64,000 nt of DNA from CBDBFH01 sp965204775 (GTDB lineage: Bacteria; Pseudomonadota; Alphaproteobacteria; JAPOUT01; G958296285). The stretch lies in assembly GCA_965204775.1 (NCBI GenBank), contig CBDBFH010000001.1, forward strand, positions 22,432 through 86,431, in the 5' to 3' direction. A program made the translations under genes and the position numbers. Below, one piece after another: positions 51,720 through 62,280 of the stretch. The stretch's first letter is position 1. Each line of letters opens with the position of its first letter. Below the pieces are notes generated by a model. It was given only the letters and a program-made list of their open reading frames with translations. It was not told the DNA's origin and made no database searches.

Positions 51720-52819
51720 AGGAAACCGGCGACCGCCTCGCAGACCCGCGCAACCTGCGCCGAACTCATCGAGGGGAAGATCGGCAAAGCGAGCGCTTCG
51801 CGCGCGGCCCGCTCGGCCTGGGGGAAATCCCCCGCCCGGCAGCCCAGATCCTGGAGCGCGGGCTGCAGATGGAGGGGCCGGGGATAATAGACGCCGCAGG
51901 CGATGCCCTGCTTTTTGAGGGCGGCGCATAATGCGTCCCGCCCGCGGGCGACGCGAATGACGTAAAGATTGAAGACATGGCGCGCCCCCGGCGGGCAGCC
52001 GGGCAGAACGATGCCGGGCAGGCCGGACAGGCCGCGCGCATAGAGCGCGGCGATTTCGATCCGGCGCGCGATGGCCTGCTCGATCCGGGCCAGGCGCAGG
52101 CGCAGCAAGGCGGCCTGAATCTCGTCGAGGCGGCTGTTGGTTCCCAGTTGCTCATGATGGAGCGGGCGGGAACTGCCGTGATTGCGCAGCGCGCGGGCGG
52201 TCGCGGCCATTTCTTCGCGGGCGAAAGCGATCAGGCCGCCATCCCCGGCGGCGGCGAGGATTTTGGTCGGGTAGAAACTGAAGGCCCCGGCCAGAGAGAG
52301 CGCGCCGGTCTTGGCGGCGCCCCGGCTTGCGCCGAAACTCTGGGCGCAGTCTTCGATCAGCGCCAGGCCGCGCGGGCGGGCGAGCGCGCCCAGCGCGGTC
52401 ATATCGGCGGGGCAGCCATAGAGGTGAACCGGCAGCAGGGCGCGGGTCGCAGGGGTGATCGCGGCTTCGGCCTGCGCCGGGTCGAGGGTGAAAAAATCCG
52501 GCTCAATATCGGCAAAGCGCGGACGCGCCCCGGCTTTCAAGATCGCCCCGGCGGAGGCGAAGAAACTCCAGGGGCTGGTTATGACCTCATCGCCGGGGCC
52601 GATTCCGGCGCATTGCAAGGCGAGGATCAAGGCGTCGGTTCCGCTGGCGACGCCGACCGCGGCGGCGGCGCCCAGCCAGGCGGCGGCTTCGCGCTCAAAG
52701 GCGGCGACCTCCTCGCCCAGAATGAAGCGCCCGCTGCGCCCGATGCGGCGCAAGGCGGCAAGCCACGCCGCCTCATCGGCGGCGAAGGCGTGCTGCGGGT
52801 CCAGAAAGGGTATCTCCAT
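51710..52819 (-). CDS. DegT/DnrJ/EryC1-family aminotransferase, GnnB-like
   Basis: The 369-residue PLP enzyme transfers an amino group to a keto-sugar nucleotide. The PLP lysine is Lys186 in SFYPTKILAAAGDGG; ASGTDALILAL, EDCAQSFGA and NSRLDEIQAALLRLRL are typical of the family. Together with the Gfo/Idh/MocA gene directly upstream it matches the GnnA/GnnB pair that makes UDP-2,3-diamino-2,3-dideoxyglucose for lipid A. Other amino sugars are possible. ATG 52819 is favoured over 52822 for ribosome-site spacing. Confidence 0.82.
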   Translation of the reverse strand: MEIPFLDPQHAFAADEAAWLAALRRIGRSGRFILGEEVAAFEREAAAWLGAAAAVGVASGTDALILALQCAGIGPGDEVITSPWSFFASAGAILKAGARPRFADIEPDFFTLDPAQAEAAITPATRALLPVHLYGCPADMTALGALARPRGLALIEDCAQSFGASRGAAKTGALSLAGAFSFYPTKILAAAGDGGLIAFAREEMAATARALRNHGSSRPLHHEQLGTNSRLDEIQAALLRLRLARIEQAIARRIEIAALYARGLSGLPGIVLPGCPPGARHVFNLYVIRVARGRDALCAALKKQGIACGVYYPRPLHLQPALQDLGCRAGDFPQAERAAREALALPIFPSMSSAQVARVCEAVAGFLYR

Positions 52820-52828
52820 CATCTCCCC

Positions 52829-53785
52829 TCAGCTGCGGCAGCGCTCCAGAATCTGGGTGGTGACCTCGAGCGAGCGCAGGCCCTGCCGGCCATCGACGCG
52901 CGGGGCGAGTTCGCGATTGCGGGCGATCTGGATGAAATGGGCAAGTTCGGCTTCAAGCGGCGGCGGACCGGTGAGTTCGGTGCGCCGGTATTCGAGGCCG
53001 GGAAATGGCGCTTCGCCCGGCGCGGTCTCCGGGACGGCGGCAGGCGCGGGCGCGACGGTGTGGAGCGACTGGGCCAGAAAATCCAGCGAGGCATAGCCCT
53101 GCTCGGAAAAGAGGCGCAGATGGCGGTGGTCCTCGATTGAGACGCGGCTGGCGGCGGCATTGGCGGCGGCGCCGTTTTCGAATTCGATATGGGCGTTGAC
53201 GATATCGATCTGGCCGGTGAGGACCGGGGTACCCTTGACCGAGATTGAGACCGGATCGCTTCCGACCAAAGCGAGGATGATGTCGATATCGTGGATCATC
53301 AAGTCGCGGACAACGTCGACCATGCCGCCGCGCGGCGCGAAGCGGCACATGCGCCGGGCTTCGATGAAGCGGGGGGCCATATTGCGGTCGAGCAGAGCGA
53401 TGACGCCGGGACTGAACCGCTCGACATGGCCGACCAGGAGCGGCGCATGATGCTTGTGTGCGGTCTCAACCAGCTGGCGAGCCTCGGCGACCTCCAGCGC
53501 CAGAGGCTTTTCGATCAGGACCGCGCAGCCGGCCTCCAGATAGGGCCGGGCGCAGACCCCATGCGCCTGAGGCGGCGTTGCGATGCTGACCGCCTCGACC
53601 TTGCCCAGCAGGGCATGGGGGTCGTCGCAGGCGGGCGCGCCGGTCTGATCGGCCAGTTTGCGCGCCGCCTGCGGATTGACATCGGCGATCCCGGCGAGGG
53701 TTACCGCCTCCATCCCGGCATAGATGCGGGCATGGGCGCTGCCGAAATGTCCGGCGCCGACCACGCCGACTTTGATTCGTCTCAT
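52829..53785 (-). CDS. Gfo/Idh/MocA-family oxidoreductase, GnnA-like
   Basis: The 318-residue NAD(P)-dependent dehydrogenase starts with the Rossmann motif VGVVGAGHFGSAHARIY and has IEKPLA (catalytic Lys region near residue 93) and HDIDIILALVGSDP near residue 167. These features resemble UDP-sugar 3-dehydrogenases such as GnnA. It is followed after a gap of only nine bases by the aminotransferase, supporting a two-step route from UDP-GlcNAc. Its start is 61 bp from the DUF3501 stop, so it may be the end of a longer transcript. Confidence 0.82.
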   Translation of the reverse strand: MRRIKVGVVGAGHFGSAHARIYAGMEAVTLAGIADVNPQAARKLADQTGAPACDDPHALLGKVEAVSIATPPQAHGVCARPYLEAGCAVLIEKPLALEVAEARQLVETAHKHHAPLLVGHVERFSPGVIALLDRNMAPRFIEARRMCRFAPRGGMVDVVRDLMIHDIDIILALVGSDPVSISVKGTPVLTGQIDIVNAHIEFENGAAANAAASRVSIEDHRHLRLFSEQGYASLDFLAQSLHTVAPAPAAVPETAPGEAPFPGLEYRRTELTGPPPLEAELAHFIQIARNRELAPRVDGRQGLRSLEVTTQILERCRS

Positions 53786-53846
53786 AACCCGGCAAAATAC
53801 AGGGCCCGGGGCGGCCCGGACAAGGTGAAAGGGGCGCGGCGGGCGG

Positions 53847-54443
53847 TTAGGGCGCGGCGGAGGAAAAATCCGCCGCCAGCGCGGCGCGCGATTGCGCGCC
53901 CAGCGCCGCGCTATGGGCGTAGCCGGGATGGGTGAAGCCGACTTCGACCTTTTGAGCCGAGCGGAAGCGTTTTTTCTGTTCGGGCCGGAAGGGGAAATGC
54001 AGGAAATGGACGGCGGAGGTCTTGCCGGCTTGGCTGGTGCGCTCGATCTCCTGTTCCGGCCGGGCCATTATCTTCTCCCCGTCCAGCGCGATGAAGGCGC
54101 TCTCCTCGACTCCGCCCAGTTGGTGAAGGATGTGGTCGCGCCGCCGGGGGTCGTCGATTTCGAACATCAAGGTTGCGACCAGTTCGCCACCCTGGGGGAT
54201 GAGCGGGGCATAGGCGCGCAATTCGTCGCCGAGCTGTTCGGCGCCGCCCTGCTCGATATGGAGCATTTCCTGGATCTGGTAGAAGATGGTCTCATAGGAC
54301 TCGAAATGGAAGGCGGCGAAAGGGCCGACCAGGATTCGGCGCGGGCGCTTGTGGGCGAGGATGGCGCGCCGCCGGGCGGGGCGCTCCGCCGCCCAGCGCT
54401 CCGGGGGCAGAATATCGGCGGCGGTGATCCGGACCGGACTCAT
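53847..54443 (-). CDS. DUF3501 family protein
   Basis: The 198-residue protein shows the family segments RRRAILAHKRPRRILVGPF, FESYETIFYQIQEMLHIEQ and TLMFEIDDPRRRDHIL. The function is unknown. Genes of this family are commonly linked to rubrerythrin and an Hdr-like Fe-S protein, exactly as here, so a role in peroxide or iron handling is inferred. The start overlaps the upstream stop (ATGA at 54443). Confidence 0.88.
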   Translation of the reverse strand: MSPVRITAADILPPERWAAERPARRRAILAHKRPRRILVGPFAAFHFESYETIFYQIQEMLHIEQGGAEQLGDELRAYAPLIPQGGELVATLMFEIDDPRRRDHILHQLGGVEESAFIALDGEKIMARPEQEIERTSQAGKTSAVHFLHFPFRPEQKKRFRSAQKVEVGFTHPGYAHSAALGAQSRAALAADFSSAAP

Positions 54444-55819
54444 GCGGGGGCCAGCCCGGAAGGCAGCCCATAGGCCTGCGCGATCAACTGGACGGGATGG
54501 GCGGCTTGCAGTTTCGGGCCGTCCGGCTTGCCGGCCTGCCCGGACCCGGCCAGCTGGACGAGGTGTTTGGCGGCGAGCGGGCAGTCAGAGACGAGATAGG
54601 CGGCTTGGGCGGCGGCCAGGGTGCGGGCCGGGGGGCGCCCGACTTTGGCGGCGAGTTCGGCGGTTCCCCGCAGGACGCCGAAGGTTCCGCCATGACCCGA
54701 ACAGCGCTCGATTCGCACAAGGGAGGCCTGCGGGACGAGGCCCAGCAATTCGGCGGCGCGCGGCCCCATGATCTGGGCGCGGGCATGGCAGGCGAGGTGG
54801 ACCGCGATCTTGCCCGGCACCGGCGCCAGACCCGGGGCGAGGCCGCCCGCGCGCGCGTGATCCGTCAGATACTGGCAGATGTCAAAAGTCCGGGCGGCAA
54901 GCGTCTTGACCGATTCGTCTTCGGGCAGGAGGAGCGGATATTCGAATTTGAACATCAGGCCACAGCTGGCGGTCAGGGTGATGATGTCATAGCCCTGGTC
55001 GATCAGGGGGCGCAGTTCGGCGGCGATTTTTTTGGCGGCGGCGGCGGTCTTGTCGAGCGCGCCCTGCTCCAGCATCGGCATGGCGCAGCAGCCGGGATAG
55101 ACGTTGCGGGTCTCGATTCCCTGCCGGGCGAGAACGGCCTGAGCGGCCTGGGCGATTTCGGGCTTGAGGTCGTTGACCGGACAGGTGACAAAGAGCGCGG
55201 CGCGGCGCGCTTCCGGCTTGGCATGTTTGGCGGCGGCGGGCGGCACGGCGGCGGCGGGCGTTTCTTTTTGCAAACGCATGAAACTGCGCCGGGCGAAGCG
55301 GGGCAGTTCGGCGCGCCGGGCGATCCCCAGCACTTTTTCCATCAGCCAGCGCAGCCGGCGGTTTTCGACCCGCGCCGCCCAATTGACGAGGCCGGGGGCC
55401 AGCCGGGCCAGCCGCCCGTTACGGTCGGTTTGGGCCAGCTGGTTTTGCACGAAGGGGGGGCCGCGCCGCCGGGTTTGCGCGGCGCGGGCGCGCAGCATCA
55501 AATGGGGAAAGTCAATATTGAACTCATGCGGCGGCACATAGGGGCATTTGGTCATGAAGCACATGTCGCACAGGGTGCAGGCCTCGACGACCGAGGCGAA
55601 ATTGGCCGGATCGACTTCTCCCGCCTCGCCGCCGGGGGTGGCGTCGATCAGATCGAACAGGCGCGGGAAGGACTCGCACAGATTGAAGCAGCGCCGGCAG
55701 CCATGACAGACCTCGAAGACCCGGGCCAGTTCGGCCTCAATCGCCTGCGAATCATAGAATTCGGAACTGCGCCAATCGAGAGGATGGCGCTCCGGGGCTT
55801 CCAGACTGCCTTCGCGCAC
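54440..55819 (-). CDS. Heterodisulfide-reductase/GlpC-like Fe-S protein
   Basis: The 459-residue protein has two 4Fe-4S motifs in the first 100 residues: CHGCRRCFNLC and CTLCDMCFMTKCP. The C-terminal half carries CCG-type motifs, VYPGCCAMPML and IERCSGHGGTFG, as in GlpC and HdrD. It likely moves electrons to its partner rubrerythrin, but its physiological donor is unknown. Start GTG at 55819 follows AGGAGG by eight bases. Confidence 0.88.
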   Translation of the reverse strand: MREGSLEAPERHPLDWRSSEFYDSQAIEAELARVFEVCHGCRRCFNLCESFPRLFDLIDATPGGEAGEVDPANFASVVEACTLCDMCFMTKCPYVPPHEFNIDFPHLMLRARAAQTRRRGPPFVQNQLAQTDRNGRLARLAPGLVNWAARVENRRLRWLMEKVLGIARRAELPRFARRSFMRLQKETPAAAVPPAAAKHAKPEARRAALFVTCPVNDLKPEIAQAAQAVLARQGIETRNVYPGCCAMPMLEQGALDKTAAAAKKIAAELRPLIDQGYDIITLTASCGLMFKFEYPLLLPEDESVKTLAARTFDICQYLTDHARAGGLAPGLAPVPGKIAVHLACHARAQIMGPRAAELLGLVPQASLVRIERCSGHGGTFGVLRGTAELAAKVGRPPARTLAAAQAAYLVSDCPLAAKHLVQLAGSGQAGKPDGPKLQAAHPVQLIAQAYGLPSGLAPA

Positions 55820-55896
55820 CGCTTGCGCCTCCTGTCCGGCGGGGTTCGGGAGGCCTGTTTTCGGAGCCTGCCGCCCGCAAGCCGCCGCGCGGCGGG

Positions 55897-56316
55897 CTAC
55901 TGCCCCAGCGTGTCGAGCGCCTTTTGAAAGCGCCCGGCATGAGATTTCTCGGCTTTGGCCAGAGTCTCAAACCAGTCGGCGATTTCCTCGAATCCCTCCT
56001 CGCGGGCGGTGCGCGCCATGCCCGGATACATGTCGGTGTATTCGTGGGTCTCGCCTTCAATCGCCGATTTGAGATTTTCGGAGGTCTCTCCGATGGCGGT
56101 TCCGGTCACCGGGTCGCCGACTTCCTCCAGGAATTCCAGATGGCCGTGGGCGTGGCCGGTTTCGCCTTCGGCGGTCGAGCGGAAGACCGCGGCGACATCA
56201 TTGTATCCTTCGATATCGGCCTTCTGGGCGAAATAGAGATAGCGCCGATTGGCCTGACTCTCGCCGGCAAAGGCGTCTTTGAGATTCTCGTGCGTCTTGC
56301 TGTTTGCCAAGGACAT
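55897..56316 (-). CDS. Rubrerythrin lacking the rubredoxin domain
   Basis: The 139-residue protein consists only of the diiron four-helix domain. Ligand motifs are AFAGESQANRRYLYFA, AEGETGHAHGH, AIEGETHEYTDMYP and KAEKSHAGRF. Rubrerythrins reduce hydrogen peroxide. The C-terminal rubredoxin module is missing, so electrons must come from another protein; the Hdr-like gene next in the cluster is the obvious candidate. The start ATG 56316 has an ideal AAGGAGG. Confidence 0.92.
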   Translation of the reverse strand: MSLANSKTHENLKDAFAGESQANRRYLYFAQKADIEGYNDVAAVFRSTAEGETGHAHGHLEFLEEVGDPVTGTAIGETSENLKSAIEGETHEYTDMYPGMARTAREEGFEEIADWFETLAKAEKSHAGRFQKALDTLGQ

Positions 56317-56361
56317 GGGCTCCTCCTTCGTGGGGCTGGCGCGTTGTGACATTATTGGATG

Positions 56362-56391
56362 AGTATGGCCGGAGCGGGCCCCATGAGTCAA
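56362..56391 (-). promoter_or_regulatory. Candidate promoter of the rubrerythrin cluster
   Basis: On the minus strand TTGACT (56391-56386) and CATACT (56367-56362) are 18 bp apart, leading into the rubrerythrin gene. This is among the best sigma-70 matches in the window. Confidence 0.5.
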
Positions 56392-56395
56392 TAGT

Positions 56396-56409
56396 TTAGA
56401 CTGATCTAA
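56396..56409. promoter_or_regulatory. Inverted repeat TTAGA-N4-TCTAA, possible iron-responsive operator
   Basis: TTAGA (56396-56400) and TCTAA (56405-56409) form a perfect short palindrome in an AT-rich spot just upstream of the rubrerythrin -35 element; it overlaps the irr stop codon. Fur-family proteins such as Irr bind AT-rich inverted repeats of this general kind. Binding is inferred. Confidence 0.35.
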
Positions 56410-56918
56410 TTACTTTTTTCGGGGGCGCGGCGGATGCGAACGACGACGTCGACCCGGGAGATGGCGGCGCCCGCGGGCGGGGGGGGCAGGCCGCGCAGCT
56501 GGAGGTGTTCGGGCGCAAAATCGATCAGGGTGCGCTCATCTTCCAGGTAGAAATGGTGGTGGGGGCGGATATTGGTGTCGAACCAGACACGCCCGCTCTC
56601 GACGGTGACTTCCTGCAAAAGGCCCATTTCGGCGAATTGGTGGAGGGTGTTGTAGACGGTGGCGCGCGAGAGTTTGAGGCCATAGTCGCGCGCCTGGCGA
56701 TGGATGTCGTCGGCGCTGACATGGCGGTCGCAGGCCGGGCCGCCGGAGCCGAAGAGGAGGCGGGCCAGGGCCAGTCTCTGGCGGGTTACGCGCAATCCGG
56801 CCCGGCGCAAGGTTGTGGCGATTGCGCCGGGGGCGCGGCAGGGCGCCGAAGCCGCCGGGCTGGATTTGGCGGCGGAAGATTTTGCGGCTGCAACGTTCAT
56901 ACGAGTCTTCACGCGCAT
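56406..56918 (-). CDS. irr: Iron response regulator Irr (Fur family)
   Basis: The 170-residue regulator has the Fur winged helix (LRRAGLRVTRQRLALARLL, LSRATVYNTLHQFAEMGLL) and the Irr-typical histidine cluster RPHHHFYLEDE, preceded by VWFDTN. Irr controls haem and iron genes in alphaproteobacteria. No CP-type haem regulatory motif is seen. The ATG at 56918 is chosen, 56900 is possible. fabA lies divergently 243 bp away, and rubrerythrin follows on the same strand. Confidence 0.88.
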   Translation of the reverse strand: MRVKTRMNVAAAKSSAAKSSPAASAPCRAPGAIATTLRRAGLRVTRQRLALARLLFGSGGPACDRHVSADDIHRQARDYGLKLSRATVYNTLHQFAEMGLLQEVTVESGRVWFDTNIRPHHHFYLEDERTLIDFAPEHLQLRGLPPPPAGAAISRVDVVVRIRRAPEKSN

Positions 56919-57161
56919 CTCCCAACGTATTTCCCCAGGCACGGCCTCGTCCGACCGCACAGGGCAGATGGATTTGGGTTGATTCTGCCAAACGTCGCCG
57001 CAGGAGTCTATCCCCGCAAACATTTTTGCCCCGGCGCGGGGGTGCGGGGTTTTTGCCGCCGGGGCGGCAATATGCTAGAACCGGGCGCGAAGGCCGTCTT
57101 GCGGCGGCGGCGCGCCTGAGAGGGCGGGGATTTTGATGTTTCACGCCGGGGGTTTGGGGCG

Positions 57162-57737
57162 ATGACCAATCGGCAACGCGCCGAATATTGCTACGAGGAT
57201 TTGCTGCGCGCCGGAAGCGGCTCCCTGTTCGCGCAGGCCGGGCCGCGCCTGCCCCTGCCGCCGATGCTGATGTTCGACCGGGTCACCCGGATCAGCCAGA
57301 CCGGCGGGGCCTATGGCCGGGGCGAGGTGCGGGCGGCGCTGGATGTCAAGCCGGATTTGTGGTTTTTCGACTGCCATTTTCGCGGCGACCCGGTAATGCC
57401 CGGCTGTCTGGGCCTGGACGCCATGTGGCAGCTGATCGGCTTTTTCCTGGCCTGGCTGGGCGCGCCCGGGCGCGGGCGGGCGCTGGGGGTGGGCAAGGTG
57501 CGCTTTTCGGGCATGGTTCTGCCCAGCGCCCGCCAGGTGGAATACCGGCTCGACATCAAGCGAATCCTGCGGGGCCGGCTGGTGATGGGGGTCGCCGACG
57601 GCGTCCTGGCGGTGGACGGCGAGGAAATCTACAAGGCCGCCGATCTGCAGGCGGGCCTGTTCACCGACGCCGCGCTGTCCTCCGGGCAGGCGCGGCTGCC
57701 CGACAATCAGGACCGGCAGGGCGCAGGCGGCAGATGA
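57162..57737 (+). CDS. fabA: 3-hydroxydecanoyl-ACP dehydratase/isomerase
   Basis: The 191-residue hot-dog enzyme dehydrates beta-hydroxyacyl-ACP and isomerises trans-2- to cis-3-decenoyl-ACP, the branch point to unsaturated fatty acids. The active site is His72 in FDCHFRGDPVMPG and Asp86 in GLDAMWQ. It starts the fabA-fabB-fabI operon and is coupled to fabB by ATGA. The 243-bp upstream region contains TATGCT at 57071 without a clear -35. Confidence 0.95.
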   Translation: MTNRQRAEYCYEDLLRAGSGSLFAQAGPRLPLPPMLMFDRVTRISQTGGAYGRGEVRAALDVKPDLWFFDCHFRGDPVMPGCLGLDAMWQLIGFFLAWLGAPGRGRALGVGKVRFSGMVLPSARQVEYRLDIKRILRGRLVMGVADGVLAVDGEEIYKAADLQAGLFTDAALSSGQARLPDNQDRQGAGGR

Positions 57738-58966
57738 CGGATCAAACCATCAGGCGGGTGGCGGTGACCGGGATGGGGATTGTCTCCAGCATCGGGGCCA
57801 ATCTGTCCGAGGTGCGCGAAAGCCTGCGCAGCGCCCGCTCGGGGATTTCGCGCGCGCCCGAATATGCCGAGCGGGGCTTTCGCTCGCAGGTTCACGGCCT
57901 GCCGCCGGTGCGGGTCGCCGAGGCGCTCGACCGCAAGACCCGCCGCTTCATGGGGGACAGCGCGGGCTGGAATTATCTGGCGATGCAAGAGGCGATCGCC
58001 GACGCCGGCCTGTCGATCAAGGAGGTGCGCGACGAGCGCACCGGACTGGTGATGGGCTCGGGCGGGCCGTCCAGCCAGGTGATCGTCGCCGCCGCCGATC
58101 TGGCCCGGCAGAAGGGCGCGCGGCGGGTTTTGCCGACCCGGGTGCCGCCCTCAATGTGCAGCGCCAATTCGGCGGCCTTGTCGGTGGCCTTCGGGACGCG
58201 GGGGGTCAATTATTCGATTTCCTCGGCCTGCGCGACCTCGGCGCATTGCATCGGTCATGGCGGTGAGCTGATTCAGCTGGGCAAGCAGGACATTGTCTTT
58301 GCCGGCGGCGGGGAAGAGGTGGACTGGGTGTTTTCGCTGCTCTTCGATGCGATGGGGGCGATGTCGTCGAAATATAACCAGACGCCGCAAACCGCCTCGC
58401 GGCCTTATGATGCGGGGCGCGACGGGTTTGTGATTTCCGGGGGCGGCGGCGTTGTGGTTCTGGAGGAGATGGAGCGCGCCCGGGCGCGCGGCGCGCGGAT
58501 CTATGCCGAACTGGCCGGCTATGGCGCGACCGCCGACGGGCGTGACATGGTTCAGCCGACGCCGGAAGGCGCGGCGCGCTGCATGCGCCAGGCCCTGGCC
58601 GGGCTGGAGGGGCCGGTGGATTACATCAATCCCCATGCGACCTCGACCCCGGTCGGCGACATTTCCGAGATCGAGGCGCTCGGCGAGGTTTTCGGCGCGC
58701 AGCTGCCGCCGATCAGCGCGACCAAAGCGTTGACCGGCCATGCGCTGGGCGCGGCGGGGGTTCATGAGGCGATCTATGCGCTCCTCATGCTGGAGGGCGA
58801 CTTCATCTGCCCCTCGGCCCATATCGAGACGCTGGACCCGGCCTTTGCCGGGATTCCGATCCAGCGCGCTTTGTTCGAGAATGCCGGGCTGAACTGCGTA
58901 TTGTCGAACAGTTTCGGCTTTGGCGGCACCAATGCGACGCTGGTCTTCCGGCGGGCGCGGGATTGA
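57734..58966 (+). CDS. fabB: Beta-ketoacyl-ACP synthase I
   Basis: The 410-residue condensing enzyme elongates cis-unsaturated acyl-ACP. Cys in SISSACATSAHCIG, His in NPHATSTPVGD and His in KALTGHALGAAG form the catalytic triad. Beginning at ATG 57734, it overlaps fabA. The FabA/FabB pair indicates the anaerobic route to unsaturated fatty acids. Confidence 0.95.
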   Translation: MTDQTIRRVAVTGMGIVSSIGANLSEVRESLRSARSGISRAPEYAERGFRSQVHGLPPVRVAEALDRKTRRFMGDSAGWNYLAMQEAIADAGLSIKEVRDERTGLVMGSGGPSSQVIVAAADLARQKGARRVLPTRVPPSMCSANSAALSVAFGTRGVNYSISSACATSAHCIGHGGELIQLGKQDIVFAGGGEEVDWVFSLLFDAMGAMSSKYNQTPQTASRPYDAGRDGFVISGGGGVVVLEEMERARARGARIYAELAGYGATADGRDMVQPTPEGAARCMRQALAGLEGPVDYINPHATSTPVGDISEIEALGEVFGAQLPPISATKALTGHALGAAGVHEAIYALLMLEGDFICPSAHIETLDPAFAGIPIQRALFENAGLNCVLSNSFGFGGTNATLVFRRARD

Positions 58967-58979
58967 AGCGGGGCGCGGC

Positions 58980-59816
58980 ATGAGCGGGAGCGCAGCGGCG
59001 GGCGCGCCGGGGGCTTTGTTGCACGGCAAGCGGGGCGTGATCATGGGGATCGCCAACGACCACTCGATTGCCTGGGGGATTGCGCAGGCGATGGCGGCGC
59101 ACGGCGCGCAGCTGGCCTGGACCTATCAGGGGCCGGCGGTGGAGGGGCGGGTGCGCAAACTGGCCGGACAGCTGGAACTGGACGGCGATCTCGTCCAGCC
59201 CTGCGCGGCGGAGGAGCCGGAGCAGGTCGCCGGGACTCTGGGGCGGCTGGCGGAGGCTTTGGGGGGACTGGATTTTCTGGTTCATGCGATCGCCTGGTCG
59301 GACCGCAGCGAATTGCGCGGACGCTATCTGGAGACGAGCCGGGAGAATTTCCTGAAGACGCTGGACATCTCCTGTTTTTCCTTCACCAGCGCGGCGCGGG
59401 CCGCCGCAGCGCATATGGACGGGGGCGGCTCAATGATCACGCTTTCCTATCTGGGGGCGGAGCGGGTGGTTCCCAATTACAACGTGATGGGGGTGGCCAA
59501 GGCGGCGCTGGAGGCCAGCATACGCTATCTGGCGGCCGATCTGGGGCCGCAGAATATTCGGGTCAACGGCATTTCCGCCGGCCCCTTGCGCACGTTGTCC
59601 AGTTCGGCGATCGGGGGGGCGCGGGCCTTGTTCGGCTGGGCGCGGCGGTCGGCGCCGTTGCGCCGCGCAATCACCCTGGACGACGTCGGCGGCGCCGCGC
59701 TTTATCTGGCCAGCGATCTGTCGGCGGGGGTCAGCGGCGAGATTCATCACGTCGATGCCGGCTTTCACGCCATCGCCATACCGCAGCCGGAGGACGGCGC
59801 GGGGGAGAAAACGTAA
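58980..59816 (+). CDS. fabI: Enoyl-ACP reductase (NADH)
   Basis: The 278-residue SDR-like reductase completes each elongation cycle. GKRGVIMGIANDHSIAWGIA is the atypical cofactor loop of FabI. The catalytic Tyr-x6-Lys is in YNVMGVAK, and SYLGAERVVPNYN precedes it. It starts 13 bp after fabB and ends ten bases before the convergent pnp gene. Confidence 0.95.
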   Translation: MSGSAAAGAPGALLHGKRGVIMGIANDHSIAWGIAQAMAAHGAQLAWTYQGPAVEGRVRKLAGQLELDGDLVQPCAAEEPEQVAGTLGRLAEALGGLDFLVHAIAWSDRSELRGRYLETSRENFLKTLDISCFSFTSAARAAAAHMDGGGSMITLSYLGAERVVPNYNVMGVAKAALEASIRYLAADLGPQNIRVNGISAGPLRTLSSSAIGGARALFGWARRSAPLRRAITLDDVGGAALYLASDLSAGVSGEIHHVDAGFHAIAIPQPEDGAGEKT

Positions 59817-59826
59817 AAAAGCGGGT

Positions 59827-61929
<2,103 letters not shown>

Positions 61930-61959
61930 CAGATTCTTGCAATTGCCTCCTGAACGAAG

Positions 61960-62229
61960 TTAGCGGCGCAGACCCAGCCGGCCCAGCACCGCGTGATAGC
62001 GCGCCGTATCGCACGCTTTGAGATAGTCGAGCAGGCGGCGGCGCTTGCTGACCAGTTTGAGCAGCCCGCGGCGCGAATTGTGATCCTTGGCGTGGCGCTT
62101 GAAATGCTCGGTCAAATTGCGAATCCGTTCGGTCAGAAGGGCGATTTGCACTTCCGGGGAGCCGGTGTCGCGCTCCTGGCGGGCGAAATTGGCGATTACG
62201 TCCTGTTTTGGCGCGGGGGCCTGGATCAT
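61960..62229 (-). CDS. rpsO: 30S ribosomal protein S15
   Basis: The 89-residue protein shows the S15 pattern DTGSPEVQIALLTERIRNLTEH, HAKDHNSRRGLLKLVSKRRRLLDYL. It binds 16S rRNA helices 20-22. It lies between truB and pnp as in most proteobacteria. Confidence 0.98.
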   Translation of the reverse strand: MIQAPAPKQDVIANFARQERDTGSPEVQIALLTERIRNLTEHFKRHAKDHNSRRGLLKLVSKRRRLLDYLKACDTARYHAVLGRLGLRR

Positions 62230-62280
62230 TCTCGGCTCATCTGCCTTTTCGGTTCATCTGCGTTGCGGCCGGCGGCCTGT

